43,746 bases of DNA. It comes from Stagonosporopsis chrysanthemi (lineage: Eukaryota > Ascomycota > Dothideomycetes > Pleosporales > Didymellaceae). Under the pieces are notes generated by a model. That model was given only the letters and a program-made list of their open reading frames with translations. It searched no databases and had not been told where the DNA came from. A program made the translations under genes and the position numbers. Below, piece after piece: positions 40,376-43,746 of the stretch. Every line of letters starts with the position of its first letter. The stretch's first letter is position 1. The DNA lies in assembly GCA_022560025.1 (NCBI GenBank), contig JAFISE010000218.1:1-43746 (forward strand), in the 5' to 3' direction.

Positions 40376-43300
40376 ATGTCAGACCCTAAAATCTACACTG
40401 TTGGATGGATCTGCGCCATTGCGACTGAATACGTAGCTGCACAAGCCTTCCTGGACGAGAACCACAAAAGACCAGACTATGTGTCGACTAACGACAACAA
40501 CGACTACGCGTTAGGCAGGATCGCAGAGCACAACGTCGTTATTGCTGTGCTGCCTGACGGAGAGTACGGCACTGCATCTGCCGCCGGTGTTGCGAGAGAC
40601 ATGCTGCACAGCTTCCCCAACGTCAGAATTGGCTTGATGGTTGGTATTGGTGGCGGAGCACCAAGCGTAAAGCACGACATCCGCCTAGGCGATGTTGTGG
40701 TGAGCGCGCCGCGCAACGGCAAAGGTGGTGTTTTCCAGTACGACTTCGGGAAGACGATACAGGACCAGAGCTTCTCGACGACCGGTTTCCTGAATCAGCC
40801 GCCAACTGTTCTGCGAACGGCTGTGTCTGGACTCAGCACTCAATATGAGATTGACGGCCATCAGATCAAGGAAAGAATTGATGATATACTGGCGAGCAAA
40901 AAGAGGTTGAAGAGGAAGTATGGGCGGCCAAGTTTGGAAAACGACCGACTGTACATCTCTTCAGTGGTCCATCCTCAAGACAACAAGGGGGCTTGTGCGA
41001 GTGTGTGTAGTAATGGCCCCTCAGACTTGGTTTTGCGAAACGAGCGGGACGAAGACGAGGACGACCCTGCTATCCACTACGGGCTTATTGCTTCTGCAAA
41101 CCAGCTGATGAAGGACGCTGAGCTCCGCGACAAGCTGGCTAAGGAGAAGAACGTGTTGTGTTTCGAGATGGAGGCTGCTGGACTGATGAACCACTTTCCG
41201 TGTCTTGTCATCCGCGGCATATGCGATTACTCAGATTCACACAAGAACAAGGAGTGGCAGGGCTATGCAGCAATGACAGCTGTTGCATATGCAAAGGATC
41301 TTCTTTGTCGGATCGCTCCTAATAAAGTTGAAGCTGAGCAAAAGCTTAGCAATCTGCTGACTGCAGGTTAGTCAAAATTTCAGCCCTGACTCTTGAAGCA
41401 ATAGATTAACATAGAGGAAGTCAATAATTGTGTGCATAACATAGGCGAAGATGTTAAAGACGTAAAACTGCAGCAAAGACACGATCATATCTTCTCCTGG
41501 CTATCGCCGCCAGACCCTTCGAGCAATTTTAACAAGGCCTTACAGCAGCGACAAGAAGGTACAGGCGAGTGGCTGCTACGAACACCTGCGTTTAAGCAGT
41601 GGAACACTAGACAAAACTCTTTCTTGTGGCTGCATGGCATCCCAGGATGCGGAAAGACAGTATTGAGCGCTACCGTTGTTGAGCACCTGAACACAAGCAG
41701 CCCTGCTCTGCCTCTTTTATACTTCTACTTCGACTTCAACGACACTAGTAAGCAGACGCTTGAAAAAGCTGTTGCTTCGCTGGTTAGTCAGCTTTACAGC
41801 CAGAGTAAAATTGCTCAAGCACTAGTAGACGCGCTTTACTCTTCACGCAGAAATGGATCCCAACAGCCAAGTTGCGAAACAATTTGCAACGTCTTCTGGC
41901 AGATGGTAAACCAGACAGAAGAGTTGTTTATTGTTCTAGATGCTCTTGATGAATGCAGCACACGATCTGGCCCGTCGACATCAGGACTACTGAAGTGGCT
42001 CAGCTCGCTTCTCAGTGGCGAGCAAACGAACATCCATCTGCTAGTAACGAGTCGGCCTGAGCAAGATATCACTGCAGGGCTTAGTCACATAGCGACTAGC
42101 GAGAAGAATGTCATTCCTATACAGAGCGATCTGATGAAGAGCGACATTGATAACTACATCCGCATTAGGGTCAGAGAAGGAGAGGGATTGATACGTTGGC
42201 AGGGCAATGATGAAGTTCAGAGCGAAATTGAGAGAGCCCTTGTAGAGAAGGCAGACGGAATGTAAGTGAGCTGTTACGGAATCTAGCACAACTACTGTTG
42301 TTATAAGATATACTAAGTCTGAACAGGTTTCGCTGGGTAGCATGTCAGGTAGACGCTCTAGAGCTATGTCTTGACTATAGAAGCCTAAAGCGTGCCCTTG
42401 CTTGTCTTCCCAAAACGCTGGACGAGACATACAGCAAAATCCTGTGCGGTATACCGCCTGAGCAGAAGTCAACTACTCTGAGGATCCTCCAGCTTCTTAC
42501 GTACACAAATCGGCCGCTGTTAAGAGATGAGCTTGTTGATGCAATTGCTGTTGATACAGAACAACGTCCTTACTTCAGCCCCAAGTACAGAATGCCTGAT
42601 CCTCAAGAGATCTCACGCTACTGCTCAAGCTTAGTAGCAGTTGTGACCAACTCATCACCTGCGAATAACAATAATAAATTGCGGGTAGAGCTTCAACTAG
42701 CTCACTTCTCAGTTAAGGAGTATCTTACGTCAGATCGAGTCGACAGCTCCGTTGCGAACGATATGCGAGAGGAAGTTGCAAGAGGTTCCATTGCAGAGGT
42801 CTACCTAGCCTACCTTTTGCATTTCGAACAAAGTTATGCAATAGAAGAGATTGTCACAAAGTTCCCCTTAGCTAAGCCCTCTGCAGAAATGTGGATGAGA
42901 AACGCAACAGTGGCTGGAGAGCAGAACCCTACACTTCAAGCAAAGATTGAAGAGCTTTTCTGTAACCAGTTTGCTAGTTACACAGTGTGTTATTATCTTT
43001 ACCGCCCAGATCAGCCACGGACTTCAACATCTAAGTTGCAGAAAAGAAAACCAGCATCTGCATTATACTACGCAGCTTATGGAAACTTAGTAGCAGCTGC
43101 CACAATGCTGCTTAACAAAGGTGCCGACATCAACGCGCAGAGTGGATTCTACGGCAACGCACTGCAGGCAGCTTCAGCTGAAGGCCACGAGCAGGTAGTC
43201 AAGATGCTGCTTGACAAGGGCGTCGACGTAAACGCGAAGGGTGGATACTACGGCAACGCACTGTATGCAGCTTCAAGGAAAGGCCACGAGCAGGTAGTCA

Positions 43301-43746
43301 AGATGCTGCTTGACAAGGGCGTCGACGTCAACGCGCAGGGTGGATACTACGGCAACGCACTGCAAGCAGCTTCAGATGGAGGCTACGAGCAGGTAGTCAA
43401 GATGCTGCTTGACAAGGGCGCCGACGTCAACGCGCAGGGTGGAGAGTACGGCAACGCACTGCAGGCAGCTTCAGCTGAAGGCCACGAGCAGGTAGTCAAG
43501 ATGCTGCTTGACAAGGGCGTCGACGTCAACGCGCAGGGCGGAGAGTACGGCAACGCACTGCAGGCAGCTTCAGCTGGAGGCCACGAGCAGGTAGTCAAGA
43601 TACTGCTTGACAAGGGCGCCGACGTCAACGCGCAGGGCGGAGAGTATGGCAACGCACTGCAGGCAGCTTCAAGGGAAGACCACGAGCAGGTAGTCAAGAT
43701 GCTGCTTGACAAGGGCGCTGACGTCAACGCGCAGGGTGGAAAGTAC
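40376..43746 (+). CDS. Fungal NLR: nucleoside-phosphorylase-like domain, NACHT, ankyrin repeats (3' end outside window)
   Basis: Exons 40376-41366, 41415-42261 and 42327 to the window edge join through introns of 48 and 65 nt in phase, with no stop. The N-terminal domain (residues 1-330) is PNP_UDP-like: VGWICAIATE at the start, GLMVGIGGGAPS near 90, CFEMEAAGLMN, and VIRGICDYSDSHKN. The NACHT ATPase follows with Walker A GIPGCGKT (about 405) and Walker B LFIVLDALDEC (about 501-511), and the LLVTSRPE motif. After LAHFSVKEYLTS the protein enters ankyrin repeats of 33 residues, at least seven, nearly identical. This is the architecture of STAND receptors that control non-self responses in filamentous fungi, where ankyrins sense and the N-terminal domain acts. 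The ligand is unknown. It is intact as far as seen. Confidence 0.93.
43153..43746 (+). repeat. 99-bp ankyrin-coding tandem repeats, six full units
   Basis: Units begin GGCAACGCACTG at 43153, 43252, 43351, 43450, 43549 and 43648, exactly 99 bp apart up to the window edge. They differ mainly at a few codons (AEG, RKG, DGG, AGG, RED before HEQVV; G.DVNA). Such high identity points to recent unequal exchange or gene conversion. The same wording appears in units at 22078 and 22177 of the NACHT-ankyrin pseudogene. Confidence 0.95.

Noticed and set aside
43383..43727. Minus-strand repetitive ORF of Ser/Thr/Leu-rich units
   Set aside because: Antisense shadow of the 99-bp ankyrin units.
43153..43746. 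Regular repeats as a CRISPR array
   Set aside because: Units are 99 bp, coding and contiguous with no spacers; they are ankyrin codons in a eukaryote.
1..43746. tRNA or rRNA genes
   Set aside because: I saw no cloverleaf or rRNA-like stretch while reading, but this was by eye; a covariance-model scan would be needed to exclude a tRNA.

Overview
The window looks like nuclear DNA of a filamentous ascomycete, most likely a Dothideomycete (the class is inference). Seven genes can be read as introns of about 45-130 nt with GT...AG ends and CTAAC/TACTAAT-like branch sites. Several old copies carry in-frame TAG/TAA codons exactly where CAG/CAA is expected, and there are long TA-rich tracts. Both are the footprint of repeat-induced point mutation (RIP). 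None of the spliced genes is visible as a single open frame, so exon boundaries given here come from joining frames by hand.

Layout. 1-10.1 kb is gene-poor: one coiled-coil ORF with an in-frame stop (7.4-7.8 kb), one two-exon gene of a fungal hypothetical family (8.7-9.3 kb), and several small repeats and inverted-repeat elements. 10.1-12.2 kb holds a multi-exon gene whose product begins with a signal peptide; it is broken by a 163-bp element with a target-site duplication and by RIP-type stops. 13.3-16.9 kb is a compact intact block: a DUF6594-type membrane protein, a small 103-aa protein missed by simple ORF calling, and a divergently transcribed caspase-like (C14) gene. 17.4-20.4 kb is a large minus-strand gene fusing a trypsin-like protease domain to about eight kinesin-light-chain-type TPRs; it is now broken by two stops and a 189-bp inserted element. 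Head-to-head with it lies a RIP-damaged NACHT-ankyrin pseudogene (20.6-22.8 kb) that fades into a TA-rich island (to about 25.6 kb).

26.3-26.8 kb is a clean 491-bp hAT-type element with an 8-bp target duplication. 27.6-31.6 kb is an intact divergent pair, an 8-exon aldehyde dehydrogenase and a 4-exon zinc alcohol dehydrogenase, sharing an 844-bp promoter region: a plausible alcohol-to-acid oxidation module. An intact alpha/beta hydrolase follows at 33.3-34.1 kb. 34.4-37.7 kb is a graveyard: a Fot1/pogo-type transposase with stops, an unrecognised gene with a 159-bp internal duplication, and a RecQ-like helicase piece with a DEAH-box Glu-to-Lys change. 37.7-40.4 kb has no recognised gene but carries a 208-bp inverted-repeat element. 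From 40.4 kb to the window end runs an intact fungal NLR (nucleoside-phosphorylase-like domain, NACHT, ankyrin repeats), cut by the window edge.

Taken together, the middle and right of the window form an accessory region rich in cell-death or self/non-self type proteins (caspase-like, protease-TPR, two NACHT-ankyrin genes) embedded among short inverted-repeat transposons, two of which have landed inside genes.
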